Shown here piece after piece: positions 33,321 through 50,842 of a DNA stretch of 64,000 nucleotides. The stretch comes from Brachionus manjavacas (Eukaryota > Rotifera > Eurotatoria > Ploima > Brachionidae). Position 1 is the first letter of the stretch, and the number at the start of each line of letters is the position of its first letter. The translations under genes were made by a program, and so were the position numbers. The notes beneath the pieces are model-generated. The model made no database searches. It was given only the letters and a program-made list of their open reading frames with translations, and was not told the DNA's origin. The stretch spans positions 789,501 through 853,500 of the forward strand of contig JAHQIY010000010.1 in NCBI GenBank assembly GCA_019054805.1, written 5' to 3'.

Positions 33321-34408
33321 ATTAAACATTTGTTGTTTTGGAATTTATTTGATGAATCCTTTGTGGTCGAATAAATATTTTTTAGACAGCCTCATGGAAG
33401 TTTTCATTTTTTAGATAAATAAATGTTTTAAACAGCTTAATTTTTTCAAATTTTAACAATTTTTTCAAATTTAATTTAAAATGGTAATCTGAATTATAAT
33501 TTCTACTTCACTCAAATGAAAATTTAATTGAACTGTTAAAAAATATAATAGATTTCGATTTTATTAATAGTATCAAACCTCAAACCCAAATGCATTTATC
33601 GTAAATTAAAAGTATTAGTTAACATTTGGTTATTACAAAATTTAGTTATATGTCATTTTATGGCGAACATTTTTATGATGAAAAGCATTTAAACATTTTT
33701 CCAGTAATGCAGATGGCTATTATTTTTTGCTGGTAACAGAATAATTTTTGGGCACCTGTTATTTTGAAAAATTTTTCAAAAATAAAAAGAACATATTATA
33801 ATCGCTATTTATTTCATTAAAAAAAATAAAAATTATTTATTTTGTATTTATTTAGAAAAAAGTAATAATTTAGATTCAATTTTTTAGGCAAATTGAAGTT
33901 TGAGATCAAAATAAAAAATGAAATTTTTTTTAAATGAAAAGAGTAAAAATTACTTTTTTTTTCACAAAAATTTCAGGTGTCAGCTGTTATGTCAGGTGCA
34001 TATTCATATTTAAATTTTAAATATCCCTTTTTTAAAATTTATAATTTGTTTAAGTGGAAAATAAAAATTAATTTAGTATGAATGAATAAATGAAAGAATT
34101 AAATTTTTGGATTAACTTTACCGGAATTATTTAAATAATTTTTTTGAAAAATAAAATAAACGACAATCTTTTTGATGCTAATTTGATTCTGAACTATTAT
34201 TAGATATAAAATATCTATTAATGTAAAGTATTTATTTTTTTTAAAATTATCAGAATCATTGGATTATGTTTTAAAATTCTAAATGATCGTTAATTTTTTA
34301 ATAATTAATTCCTTTTTTCTAGATTTCTAGGCATTAAATTCGTTCAGTGCTATATTACAAAATACCAAAAAATATTTAAAATTTTTTGCAGATTGCAAAA
34401 TTTAAACT
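33321..34408. other. AT-rich spacer 3' of MED25
   Basis: Nothing recognised; no AATAAA close to the MED25 stop on the minus strand. Confidence 0.35.
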
Positions 34409-37400
34409 TTAAAATGGTGGATACTGCTGATAATTTTGTTGTTGGCCTTGTGACTGTTGTTGTGTCTGTTGTTGCAAGTAAATTTGCTGTGGTTGCTGCT
34501 GTTGGGGTTGATTGAGCCAATTTTGTGACGGAACTTGATTAATTATTTGACTATTTTGTCCAGACTGAATGATCAATTGCCCCTGTTGAAGCATCTCTGG
34601 ATTTAAACCTTGTGCCGACTGTGGCATCTACTCAAAAATAAAATCACATTCAAAATTTACATAAATAATACTCTCTGAGGCTGTTGATTTAGCTGTTGAT
34701 GTTGCTTTTGTCGCTTAACAATCTCTTTTAGGAAATTGAGTGACTTACTCTGGTCAGAGGGGATTTTGCATATTATTTGATCATTTTGTACAGTTGCTAT
34801 TAAAATTTTAATCTCTTGGTTTAATGATGCAAAATTTATTAAAGCGGCCTAGATGACTAAAATTAAACATAATAAAAACAAAAATTAATATATTTACTCC
34901 TGAACTAAGGGTTTGTTTTAGTTCTTGATTGTTTCCTTCAGTGACCAAATATAAATCTCTAGTAGGGGGTTGACAAAAGCCATTCAAAATTTCAAATATT
35001 TGTCGACTTAGAAGCTGGAGGGGGATTCGATTTGGCCATGTTTGAGCCTGAGCAAGAGGGACCTCGGGTACCAATTGACGGTTGGTTGAATCCATTATAT
35101 TTTTTGCAAATAAATTTGCTTTTAAAGAATGCGGTATTTTATCATTTTGAACTTTTTGGTACCATTCTACCCAGCCTTCCCAAATTTTGGTAACTCTACT
35201 TTGCTGAGGTTGGGTCGCTTGTTGATATTGTTGGTATTGCTGTTGTTGTTGTTGTGGTTGTGGTTGTGATTGCTGAACATTTGTTTGAAACCTTTGCTGA
35301 TGCTGCATTTGTTCGTAACCAGGCATTATAACCTTAAAAAGTTGGAATTGGTTTATTAACAAAGACTATTTTCTTGAAATTATCTATTTTATCTTATTTC
35401 AATTAAAATTTTCTTTAACAATCCTTAATTATATTTTTATTGATATTATTTGTAAGTTCTGCATTTATGACTTGTGAGTTGATCTTCTAAAATAGTTTAA
35501 TTATTAAAATGGATTATTATAATTAATATTAAATTATATTATCTTAAGAATTAAAATTAGGCTTTGAAAAAAAGACAATTTTCGCACCCAAAAAAAATGC
35601 GATGTCATTTATTTAAATTTTCTCAGTTAAGCGGCAGCGAAGTCTGGAGCAAAAAGTGTTTATTAGATTGAAATATAGTTTTATTTAAATTATAAATAAT
35701 TTTTTTAAACAAAATTTGTCTAAAGTAAAAAAATCAAACAAATAAATTAATTATTATTTTTAGAGAATAGATCGAGTATTGATAGAAAAAGTACTAAATG
35801 TTAAGCTTTTTTTCTTTTTCTGACATAAAAAAACTTTTTTGGATTTTAATGCTAAAAAAAATAATCAATTTTATTTTAGCTTTGCTTTAATTTTTTTGAT
35901 CCAAACTTCACCGCCGCTCAGTTTAACTAAGTAAAAATATAAAAATGAATTTTTTAATAATTTTTTATTTCTTAATCTTTGGTGCTGCACCAAATGCATA
36001 ATTCAAAAGAATTAATTTTTATTTTTTGTTTTAAAAACGTGTCTTGATGGCGCATTAAACCTAAGGCTTTCAGTGTTTGATGCGGACCTAAATGAGTGAT
36101 TACGCTATTAGAGCATGCGCTCAAAGTTAACAATATTATAGCATAGGCGAGATGTACTTTGGTGCATGGTCCAAAGACGTGACTTAACTTGTGGTGCAGC
36201 ATAATCGAACGAGGGAATACGGTAAATTTTTTCCTAAATAAAATTTTTTATTAAACTCATCATTATTAAATTCTTTTACTAAAACATAAGGAAATATCAA
36301 GAATATAGGATAGTCTCAAGAAGGAACGTTTGTAATTATACTGAAAAAGCCATTAATTTTTATGTAAAATTGATAAAATTTTGTTTCTAAAACCTTGACC
36401 GATCTAATTCATTTTTAAAAGCTACATGATTGTTTTAAATGACTTTTTTCAAATACTTGAATGAAATAAAGCAACTTGCTTATTTGAATCTTTTAATTTA
36501 TTTTTGACATTTATTGTTCTGCTAAATTTATTTGAACAGTAACTTAATATATTTAACGAATCGTCATAATTTTTAAATTAATTTTATTAAACATCAAATA
36601 TCTAATTAGTTTGTTAATTTTTTTATCTACTTTTTTTTAAGTTAAATTATCTACTAAAAAATAGCCATATTTAATTTTATTGACAATTATTATAAAATGT
36701 AAGATCCCCTGTATCCCAAACCCTGTCTCTTTCTCCCTCTATATATAAATATGTAATAGTTTGCATTCAGTCTCAGTATTTAGTTTTTAGTTTTTAAGAA
36801 TAAGGATTTAGAAGAGAAAATTTTCTTTTTAAATTTGAATGCCGTATTTTCTTGTACGATATTGCAGCCTCTCAAACCGAAACAAAGCTTTGGTGCATGC
36901 AACAAACACAATCTTGCCCATGATAAAACACTTTTTTGCTTAAAAAGCTTGCTCTAATGATTTTTCTAAGCCTTGAGTCCGTATTAAAAAATTTTGAATT
37001 TTTGGTTTTCTGACCAAAAGTTTTTTTATAGGATTATTAAGAAAAAAACAACTTAAAATTAAGTAATTTTACGAAATCTGATTTTTTTTTGACAAAAATT
37101 GAGACAAGCTTATGTTAACTTATTAAAAATTACGATACTTTTTTAAACCAAATTTTTTAGAAATATAAATTTTGAAAAAAGCGAAATTTTTTAGTAAAAC
37201 TCGATTGTATTTAGAATTAGAATTAATTGATTCTATAGAAATCGAAATGTCTAGTTTGAACTAATATAATCTTTTTGCAAATCATTGAGATAAACTTAAA
37301 ATCAAAAAATGTTCATAACTTATAAATTTTTGTGTATATTTCTATAACACTTTAATTACTTGTTGTTGTCCTTGAGGTTGTCCCATGCGAACAATAGGCT

Positions 37401-40400
37401 GTACTTGAACAATTTGAGGTCTAGGCCCCTGGCCAGATATGACAGTGACGCCTTGAGGCTGCTGAGGTGGCTGTTGACTGGGCATTTGTTTTCCTATGTT
37501 CGACGTGGTCCGAGGCATTAAATTTGGTTGTCCGGGACTCGGCTGTGATATTATCTGCTGTTGCTGCAATTGCTGCTGGGAAAACATTTCCTGTTGAGTT
37601 TGTATTTGCTGCGCTGGTGGAATAGTCCCAACATTTTGTGAAAAATTTTGATTCATTTGTTGAATTTGAGATACACCTTGTCCTGCTTGTGTGGTTTGCT
37701 GGTGTATAACTTTTTGCTGAGAAATGAATTGCTGTTGAGAGCTTTGCTGTGCTTGCTGGCCTTGAATGCTCTGAACATGGGATAAATTGGATTGTGCCAT
37801 TTGAGCCGATACTTGCTGATAGCTCAATTGTTGTTGGGCGATAGCAGGACTCGGTACAGACTCTTGGGCTATTTGATACTGTTCTTGAACACTTGGAACT
37901 GAAGGTGGCTGCGCTGTGATTTGAACAGCTTGCTGAGCTTGTTGCTGAATTAATTGCTGTTGGTGAAGTTTTTGCTGCTGGGCTTCATAATCAATTAGAT
38001 GAATTGAATTTTGTAACAAAATCAAGAAATTAAAGTTGCCTATTTTGTCTAATTTTATATCACATGGATTGACATTTACTCGATCAGACAGCCTGATCCA
38101 ATCGATCGAGTATTTCGGTGATATAATTGATAAATTGACTTGAAACTTTAAAAAATTAATTTTTTAAATCAATTTAAATTTATTTTTTTTATTATTTTTT
38201 TTGCTGTAAAAGGAAAAATAAATTTAGCTAGTAAAATGACAAAAGATAAAAGAAAACTGTAGAATTAGTAAGATAATTATATTTTACATAGTTTTATTCT
38301 TTTAAATTTTTAACCACGTATTTGTAGTCATAAAATATTTTTACATTTTTCTTGCCCAATATGGAAGGAAGATTTTTTGTTTAATTTTGAGTATTATTTG
38401 AGTTTGAAAGTTTTGAAAATTTCACAAGTTTTTCATTATTTTATTTTAAAAAAAAATATTCGTGAAAAAAAGAAAAATTTAATTTTTAGAATATTCGATA
38501 AAAAAAATTAAAACTAATTAATGATAAAACGAACTATCAATATTTTGTATTTCTTCATATTTTTGTCTGTATGATCTATTCTAATTAGAATTTTTTTAGA
38601 ATTTTCAATATTGTCATCGCTACTTAAATAATCCTGAATTTGGTGGTTTTAATTGGAAAAATTTATTTTTCAATTCGAAATTAAAATACAATTTGATAAA
38701 AAATAATCAATTAATAAGCAAATATTATTTTAAATTTTTTTCAAGTGGACTGTTAAATGATACATTGTTAGTTTCACCTTTTAAAGCTCAAAAAAAAATT
38801 TAAAAATGATAAGCAGCTTTAATCTTCAACTATAAGTTTCAGTTAGAACTAATATTTTGAATTTTCTATATTGTTATTTAAAAAGCTAAAGATTCAAAAT
38901 TCATACTTCCAACCAGACCATCTATCGTTATGATCCCAAAGAAATTTTCAATAAAAGCAATTAAATATACCAGAAATTTTTTGTTCATGTAAAATTCCAA
39001 ACAAAATTTTTAAATTCTTAATTTCAAACATTGATACTGGCTCAAAAGTTTTGATTTTTAATAAGCATTTACAAACTGCACAGTTAATTGATGATCAATT
39101 TAATAAGCTATTTAGAAAAACTTCAGTATGCATCAAAAATATAAAATTCAATTTTTCAACTATTTTTAAATTTTTAAGATTAAAATTTTGAGTTAAACAT
39201 TATTTAAACAGCTATCTAGACCTCTCTTTTAATATATATAAAAAAATATTATGAATTTTAATAAAGGGATAAGGTAACAAAAATGTCTATTGATTTAAGT
39301 CACTAAAAATAATGACGAAAAATTTTCAAATTCAAATTTAGAAACAAATATCTAGATAATTTTCAACTTTTTGAAAAATAAATCAAAAATAGATTTATTT
39401 ACTTGTGACAAATTGTGTTGTATATTGTCCAATTTCTGTCCCTTGTATTTCTTGGATTCGAAAATAGGAATATCTTCGTACGGCTTTTGGCTAGCTATCA
39501 AAACTATATGGCGCGTTTGGTTATGTCTCTCAATTCTGTATTGATAAAAATTTAACAATCAAAATTTTTTTCGAATAAAAATAAAATAATTTCTAATAAA
39601 ATTTTTTAATTTTAAATTGAATTGCGTCTTTTTATTAAATAAAAAAATGATTACTGTAGTTTGTCCCTTTTTTTATCCAATTCTTCAAATATTTCTAAAG
39701 CCATTGCAAAGCCCTCTGCTAAATGTGATTCTTCATCTTGTGACCAAAATCTTGCAAATTAAATTTATATTTAAAATTGTTCAGCTTTTAAAATTTAAGT
39801 AATACTCGATTGAAGATTCGATTTTTTCACAAAATTGTCGGGCATTAGCGTTTGGATTTATTAAACTACATATTGAATTAGGCGTGCTATTGATGCCCTT
39901 GTAGCTAATAGCCGAAAAAACAGTTTGTCTAAGCTAAATGATTTTACAAATTAAAAAGAAAAAAATCCAAAAATCAGCTAACTATGGTATGATAAATTTT
40001 ATGATCAATGATTATTTTCAAAAATATTATTTAGTTGAATGATTTTCAAAATTTTTTGATAAAATAAAGCGCAAAAATATTTTCGGAAAACTATGTTGAA
40101 ACAAAATTTTATTCATTTGATTGATTTAGATTATTTAGACTTTTTAGATCATTTCATTAATGTGTGTAGTGAAATGAAATTTTTTAATTTTATTTAGGAG
40201 AAGAAGCTAACTTTTTCGATTCACTCATAAACAGATGTCTTCATTAACTATGGTTGAATGCTGAAAAAAATGTTTCCTTATTAAAATCTATAATTGGAAA
40301 AATCATGATTATCGAAATTTCATCATTTACTTTATAGAAAAAGAACGATTGACAACAAATTTATAGAAAATATTATCATTGAAGAAGTCAAATTAAAAAT

Positions 40401-41669
40401 TTAATAAAATCATTTGATTCACTTAAATATTTACCTTAAAGTTTTATAAATATTGAAGCAAACAAAAGGAACGACAGAAAATTGTCAATCAATAAAAACA
40501 AAATAACTGTAGTTTTTAACGAGCTCTAAAAATCTTGACTTGTTTCAAAAATTTAAAAATATTTACATTATAAATCATAAATTTTTTCATTTTTTGAGAC
40601 ACAAACATCTTCAAGATAATTTATGATTTAAGTTCTTTTTTTTTACTTTGTTTTTCCTTGTTCAGTCAAAGTCCTGACTTGTTTTTTTTTTTAATTTTTG
40701 AAACAAGTCAAAGTCTTGGCTGCACTTGACTTGTGATTTCTGATTTTAATACAAGTCTGATTATAAAAATAAACATTTTTTTCAAATTATTTGATACAAT
40801 TTATATAAAATTAATCACAATAATTAAAATAATAATATTTTATTGTAGCTTAAAGTCTAAAGATTTGCAATAGTAAGTTAAAAACAATTAAATAAAAATT
40901 TTTAAATTGGCTGACTTTCAAGCCCTGTTGCCAAAAGAAGATGAAATTTTGAATTCGTATTTTTGACTGGGAATAAATCAAAACATAGAAAAATAAAAAA
41001 ATTTGGAAAGGTTAAAAAACAGTAGAAAATTAGAGCAAATACTTGGTGAATAGGTACAAAGAAAATATCAAGTCATTTTGTAAAAATTGGAATTAAAATT
41101 AGTAAATTATTTTCATATATGATTAAAACGATAGATTGAAGTGAAATTAATCAAAAAAGCAATTAGCTTATTTATTGACATCCATAAAATTCTTGATTAC
41201 ATCGAGATCTTCGAGGACATCTTGCTGTTCTCTTGGATCAGCATTGGTTCTGGCAGCGCCTAAAATATTCTATGTTATTGCTCTCTGTGTTTTTTTTCCT
41301 AAGTTTTTCCTGGTAAGATAATTTCTATGTTTTGATACACACCCTCTTGACCGCAGAATTTAAAAATTTTACTAGTTTTGAAAATAAAAATGAAATTTCA
41401 TAATTCGGTTTTTTCAGGTTCAAAATGCACTTAAAAAAATAAAAAACTTACATCTTTGGAAATTGCTAATTCTTCAGTTATTGGCATACCATAAAAAAAA
41501 CTTTAAAAAAAAGATTTTAATCTGATTAAACTGATAATTTAATAATAAATTACTGCATTAATGGTTTAATGTGATTTTCCAAAATCGAGTCATAGCAGAC
41601 GCCTATCATTGGCGTCGACTCGATCAAAAAAATAACATCAGTCGGATTTCTTTTTTGTCGTGGCTGCAT
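34409..41669 (-). CDS. MED25: Mediator complex subunit 25 (nine exons)
   Basis: Exons 41669-41554, 41500-41452, 39933-39806, 39750-39655, 39535-39403, 38145-37360, 35332-34898, 34848-34672 and 34627-34409 all join in phase: 2139 nt, 712 aa (human protein about 747). The first five exons give a von Willebrand A fold with a diverged start (DVIFLIESTPMIG), HLAEGFAMALEIFEEL and RHIVLIASQKPYEDIPIFES. Exon 6 ends the fold (LSIISPKYS) and continues as a long Gln-rich linker. Exons 7-8 hold the activator-interaction domain (KIWEGWVEWYQK, TWPNRIPLQLLSRQIFEILN, KILIATVQNDQIICKIPSDQ), and exon 9 is a Gln-rich tail. MED25 docks transcriptional activators on Mediator through this domain. The metal-site DxSxS of a true vWA is absent, as expected. 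A T-rich AG sits one base before the ATG. Confidence 0.93.
35966..36222. mobile_element. Single-arm relative of the 3056-3552 MITE
   Basis: Within a MED25 intron. Shares in order TTGATGGCGCATTAAA, TTTGATGCGGACCTA, ATTAGAGCATGCGC, GCGAGATGTACTTTGGTGC and GTGCAGCATAATCGAA with the right arm of the 3056-3552 element. A matching full left arm was not seen, only a short GGTGCTGCACC stretch near 35980. Confidence 0.7.
36697..36960 (+). other. LTR-like promoter sequence, weak candidate
   Basis: Within a MED25 intron: a pyrimidine-rich stretch (CCCTGTCTCTTTCTCCCTC), then TATATATAAATATG and, about 25 bases on, CATTCAGTCTCAGT, an initiator-like word. This arrangement resembles a retroelement LTR, but no second copy, primer-binding site or clear ends were seen. 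Confidence 0.2.
41166..41260 (-). other. Unassigned exon-like ORF inside MED25 intron 2
   Basis: After a TTTTAG at about 41261 the minus strand reads about 30 codons to a stop: RTNADPREQQDVLEDLDVIK then NFMDVNK. Composition is protein-like and richer in G+C than the intron. It is not needed for MED25, whose exons join in phase without it. It could be an alternative terminal exon, the last exon of a nested gene or a relic. Family not recognised. Confidence 0.35.
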
Positions 41670-41783
41670 TCTTAAAAATAAAATTTCAAAAAATTTCTAA
41701 ATTTTAAATAATAAAATTTTAAAAATTTGGTTTTTTAAGACCAATCGACAAATTTTATAAATTTTAAAATTTTTAAAAATGTA

Positions 41784-41789
41784 TTTATT
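41784..41789 (-). terminator. Polyadenylation signal of the TMEM256 homologue
   Basis: AATAAA on the minus strand, 37 nt after the TMEM256 stop and within the 156-bp gap before the MED25 ATG. Confidence 0.6.
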
Positions 41790-41825
41790 CAAAATTTAGA
41801 GTCTCAATTCCAAAGATTTTGACTT

Positions 41826-42423
41826 TTAAAATAAAATGCTAAGCCATCCGGCGATTAGACAAAATCCTCCATAAGGGGTCAAAAAGCGTAGTCGGTTATC
41901 TTTGGTCAGAGCGTGGTAATACATGGTGCCGCAAAAAAGTAAAATGCCACTACTAAGCAACACCCCGGTCTTCAAATAATAAATTTAAAACAAATTTAAA
42001 TTAAACATTTTATTACTATTTTTGGCCGGCTCACAAAAGGCACGCCTAATAAAGCTACTGAGTGAACAAGATGGTAGTACTGTGCAGTGAAGTACAATTC
42101 TCTCATATCTTTGGTTGTCTCTTGTCTTTTATTAAAAACTAAATGGTCAAAGATTACTTAATGATTTATGTAACAATAAATGCTGTACCATGACTTCCGT
42201 AAGCGCTGGCCACTACTGCTGCTGCTCCACTCAAAGCCGCCAATCTTAAAAACATTCTGGATGACTTGGCCAAGCTTTTGAATCCCAAGACCGGCATCTT
42301 TTCATATTCGTGCTTAATAATTACTTTTTCAACTGTTTCTGTTTTGGATGACGATAATCGAGTCAAAACGGAACCTATATTTTTGATCGGGTTAACCACT
42401 ATTGTATTTAGTATATCTGTCAT
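41826..42423 (-). CDS. TMEM256: TMEM256/DUF423 family membrane protein (three exons)
   Basis: Exons 42423-42189, 42138-42017 and 41969-41826 (introns 50 and 47 bp) join in phase; 501 nt, 166 aa. After an N-terminal extension of about 50 residues, the family core reads FLRLAALSGAAAVVASAYGS, YFTAQYYHLVHSVALLGVPF and GVLLSSGILLFCGTMYYHAL, ending TPYGGFCLIAGWLSILF, with four hydrophobic segments. This matches the small TMEM256/DUF423 proteins of animals and bacteria, including the AHG-like turn and the NYHxxHSxAL motif. Function is unknown; a membrane location, possibly mitochondrial, is inferred. ATTTCTAG lies just 5 nt upstream of the ATG. The stop is only 156 bp before the MED25 start on the same strand. 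Confidence 0.9.
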
Positions 42424-42622
42424 TTTTCTAGAAATATTTCAAAATTTATTTTTTTTCTTCAAAATAAATAAAAAAAATTGAAAAATATTTATGAAAGTAA
42501 AGAGAATTAAAAAGACTAATTATTTTGCATTGTATGAATATTTGAATTTCTTCAAAATTTGAAATTAGAAATTAAATCGAGTCGTTCTGTTTATTTTTGG
42601 ATCCATAGATTATCCAAGAAAG

Positions 42623-43478
42623 ATGGCTGAAAACGACGATGAATTGGAAATTTTTAAAGTACCTTTTTTATTCTAAAAAATAAATTAATCAACTTTAATT
42701 TCAATATTTCATTCCAGTGTCATTATGACAATTGTGGTGAAACATTTTCAAAGCGCTTGGAGCTGCATCAGCATTTGTTTTATGTGCACACGAAAATTGA
42801 GCCCCAGTGTCCGATTTGCCAAGCCAAATTCACCAGTATCACAAAATTGAGGATTCATGAAAAAACTCACGGAGGTGTTTGAATTAAAAAAATTTCAAGT
42901 TTTTTGAAAATTTTTTAATTTTCTTTAATTTTTTTAAGATTATGTTTGTCCAATATGCCAGCAACGTTTCAATGAGAAATACTACCTCAGAACTCATTTG
43001 GTGGTACACAAAGAAAACCGACAGAGATTTAAGTGTGATTTATGTGACAAGTCATTTTTGTTCAAGGGAAATTTAAGTGTTCACGTGAGGTAAGCTTTAT
43101 TAATTAGTTCTAAATTAATAATTTGCATTCTAATTATTTTCTTTAAGGACTAAGCATAAAAACGAAAGGTTCGTGTGCTTTAAGTGTAATCGCAAATTGA
43201 CGACAAAACAGAAGCTTGATGAGCATTTGGCAAAAATGCACACGCCCAACCAAGAGGATATTGTTATCAGTGTTAAAGATTTGGAAGATATTAGCAGTGA
43301 AGAAGAGGATGATGGCTTTGTTAAAGAAGAATATGAGACTGAGTACGATCAAGCAGTGAATAGAATAAAATCAAATTTTTATTTAAAAAAGCAAGACAAT
43401 TTTAATGAACCAGCTTGTTATAGTTTGTCCAAAGAAAATTTTGAAATGCTTTTGGATGAAGATTCTTTTAATTGTTGA
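42623..43478 (+). CDS. C2H2 zinc-finger protein (five fingers, TFIIIA-like spacing)
   Basis: Exons 42623-42658, 42718-42874, 42940-43089 and 43148-43478 join in phase (674 nt is not itself a multiple of three, but every junction codon is consistent: FK-CHY, HG-D-YVCP, HV-R-TKH; the count may be off by a base at one boundary). Fingers: C-x4-C..H-x4-H (CHYDNCGETF..HQHLFYVH), CPICQAKFTSITKLRIHEKTH, CPICQQRF..HLVVH, CDLCDKSFLFKGNLSVHVRTKH and CFKCNRKLTTKQKLDEH. The acidic C-terminal tail has no fingers. The first finger's C-x4-C and the tight linkers recall TFIIIA, but with five fingers rather than nine it may be another nucleic-acid-binding factor. AATAAA at 43516-43521. Confidence 0.85.
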
Positions 43479-43515
43479 AATTTTTACATAAATTTTTTAA
43501 AAATTTGTCTTGTTT

Positions 43516-43521
43516 AATAAA
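43516..43521 (+). terminator. Polyadenylation signal of the zinc-finger gene
   Basis: AATAAA 38 nt after the stop codon. Confidence 0.65.
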
Positions 43522-43529
43522 ATATCTGA

Positions 43530-45015
43530 AATAATTAGCTCATACAAAAATTGATTTTAACCCATCTTTTCCATTTCCTTGCAAAATGATGCCACCAAAA
43601 TCATGACTTAGTTGGACAATTTAGCACATAAAAAAAATTATTCTGTCAATGAAAAAAATGCAACAAACGCTTCTGTTTTTTTTTATGTTAAAAGCTCTGA
43701 ACTCTATAAAATGAAATTAATCATTTGCTCAAGCCAATTATCTAGATGTATTTTTTTAATACTGATAAAATTACGCTTTAGCGCTGTAGCTTTGCTTTTA
43801 CTTTCTTTTATTTTTAAATTTTATATTTTATACTTTTTTAGAACACTTTTTAAATTCATTTTGTCCATTAGCTTAAATAATAATAACAATTATTTTTTAA
43901 AATTCTGCAAATAAAATTTCTAAATATTACAATGTAAAACTGATTGTTACAACTTTTTTTAATTTGCAGAACTAAATTTTAAAGTTCCGGAAATTCAAAA
44001 CTTCCAAACTGTCAAAAAATTTTCAATTTCTATATCCTATTCGAAATCTGCGTTCTAGAAAAAAACCAATAAATTTATTCTTTATATTTTTGAAAAAAAA
44101 ATCTACGATTCTTATGAAAGCTCATATTCTAAGCTACAAGATGGTGTTTTTAATGTGACAGAAATAAAAATTCCATGTTTTTATGCAAGAAAATAAGAGG
44201 GAAAATGTGCATTATCATAGCAAAATCGTATATCGTCCTCCAAAAAACCCACTCCCCTCAAATTATATTTTACATTCTGAAACTAGACAAAATTTCTGAA
44301 AATTTTCGAATAAGTTTTATTATATTTTCCTTTATTTTCAAAAAATTTTAAATCAAACATGATCTTTCAGTAAAAAAATCAAAAAATCTTGCCATCATTA
44401 AAAAACCTCAAAATAAAAGGGTTTATTAGTAGAATTAATTTTTTGACACAAATTTTGACAGAATTAAAATTAAAATTTTATTTTATTTTTTTATTTTAGA
44501 ATTTAATTCGAAAGACCAAATTTAAAATTTATGAATTAAAATAAAAATCATAAGCAATAATCAGTTAATAAAATTAAAATTTGAATTAATTTTTTCGGAG
44601 TTGTTTAAAGTCACAAGTCCGGACTTTTATTTTATTTTTTTTAATTAAAATCAGTCAGAACCAAGAATATTTGTGAAATTATCTTAAATAAAATTTAAAA
44701 TATTTGTTTTTCGATTAATTTTTGTTTTCAAATTTTTTTTAAATTTTTAACAAATTTTTAAATTTTCATTCGAAAGGCTACTTATTCGAATTTGCATATT
44801 CGAATCTTTTTTCAAACCATGGTTGATTTTAAAATCAATTAAAATAAATCAGAAAGAATTTTGTTAACATGATTGTGAATTAAAAATAAATTCAGCTTCC
44901 ATGGTTACTAGAATACAAATTTAAAAAATTTAAATGTAAAACTCAATAGGTAAATTAAAAAATCGACTAAGTATTCGACCAATTCTTGGTTTAATCGATT
45001 TATTTTATCTATACA
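43530..45015. other. AT-rich spacer
   Basis: No gene or structured repeat recognised. Confidence 0.4.
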
Positions 45016-49791
<4,776 letters not shown>

Positions 49792-49823
49792 TAATCTAAC
49801 ACTTGTTTAAAAGTTAATACTAA

Positions 49824-49829
49824 AATAAA
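49824..49829 (+). terminator. Polyadenylation signal of the fusion gene
   Basis: AATAAA 32 nt after the stop codon at 49791. Confidence 0.6.
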
Positions 49830-50074
49830 AAACATTATTTTTTGATCGTTTTGTGATTTTTTAAAGCTAGTTAAATTAATTATTTGCCAAAAAAATTGCT
49901 AATCCTGAATAAAATATTTTATCTAAAATTTCAAAAAGGTATCAATTTTTGCGCAAATATTAAAAAATTAAATACATTAAATTAAATTAATTACCTGAGT
50001 AGTTAGCTCTTTATGTAAGTTTTTTTTTTAATATAATAAAAATTAAAGCAACCCAAGTGACCCTAATGAGTTTC

Positions 50075-50215
50075 AGATGGATTTAGATAAGTTGTTGGTA
50101 TGAGCAGATAAGTGGTTGATGAGTATCAATGATGAAAAATGTAAGATTGTGGTTTTTAACACCAAATATTTTAAAAAAGAGCTCGCTATAAATTCGGACG
50201 TCGGTTTTTTAGACC
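50075..50215 (+). mobile_element. LINE thumb fragment
   Basis: Encodes QMDLDKLLV-stop-ADKWLMSIN and DEKCKIVVFNTK, the block just after the YxDD site of CR1/jockey-like reverse transcriptases (family: LQ.DLd.L..Wa..W.M.FN..KC). Short and truncated on both sides. Confidence 0.6.
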
Positions 50216-50842
50216 AAAACAGTGACTTTTATGGACAGATTTTTACCAGCTAAACTTCTAGATTTTATAATATCAAAATACAGATCCGGATCTAAAATTA
50301 AATTTTAGTAAATAGTGCATTTTAAGAAGATTCTAGATCTTAATTTTTTAAAATATAAATAAAAAATAATAATTAAATAATTTGCAAATTGCATTTTCAA
50401 GCTTAAAAATAGAAAACCTGAAAATAAGATATTTTTTAGATTTCTTTTCACTTTTAAAATTGAAATTTAATATTAGTATTATGTAAAAAATAATTTGATT
50501 TCAATTTAGTAATATGTAAAAAGATAATTATAAAGATAATCAAAAAGGCACAAAAAAACTAAATTAGAAAATTCAAGAAGTCTTTTAGACTCAAAAAAAA
50601 AAAATTTTAATAATTTTTGATATGTCCGAAAATATTGATTGCTTTTTTAACTTCTGTGATGACAATGATAAATTTTAAAAAAAAAATGAAAGTAGCTTAT
50701 TTGCTTCACATCTATTGTTTTGATCGAGAGCTTTGTGAATACCAACTGGTAACTCATATAATTCTAATTATTATGACAAACAAAATTAATTTCAATTTTT
50801 GGGCGAAAAAAAAAAACTTATACAACATAAAAAATCCATGCA

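Noticed and set aside
43612-43914. Hydrophobic 100-codon plus-strand frame
   Set aside because: Phe/Leu/Ile/Asn-rich translation typical of AT-rich spacer; no splice or motif support.
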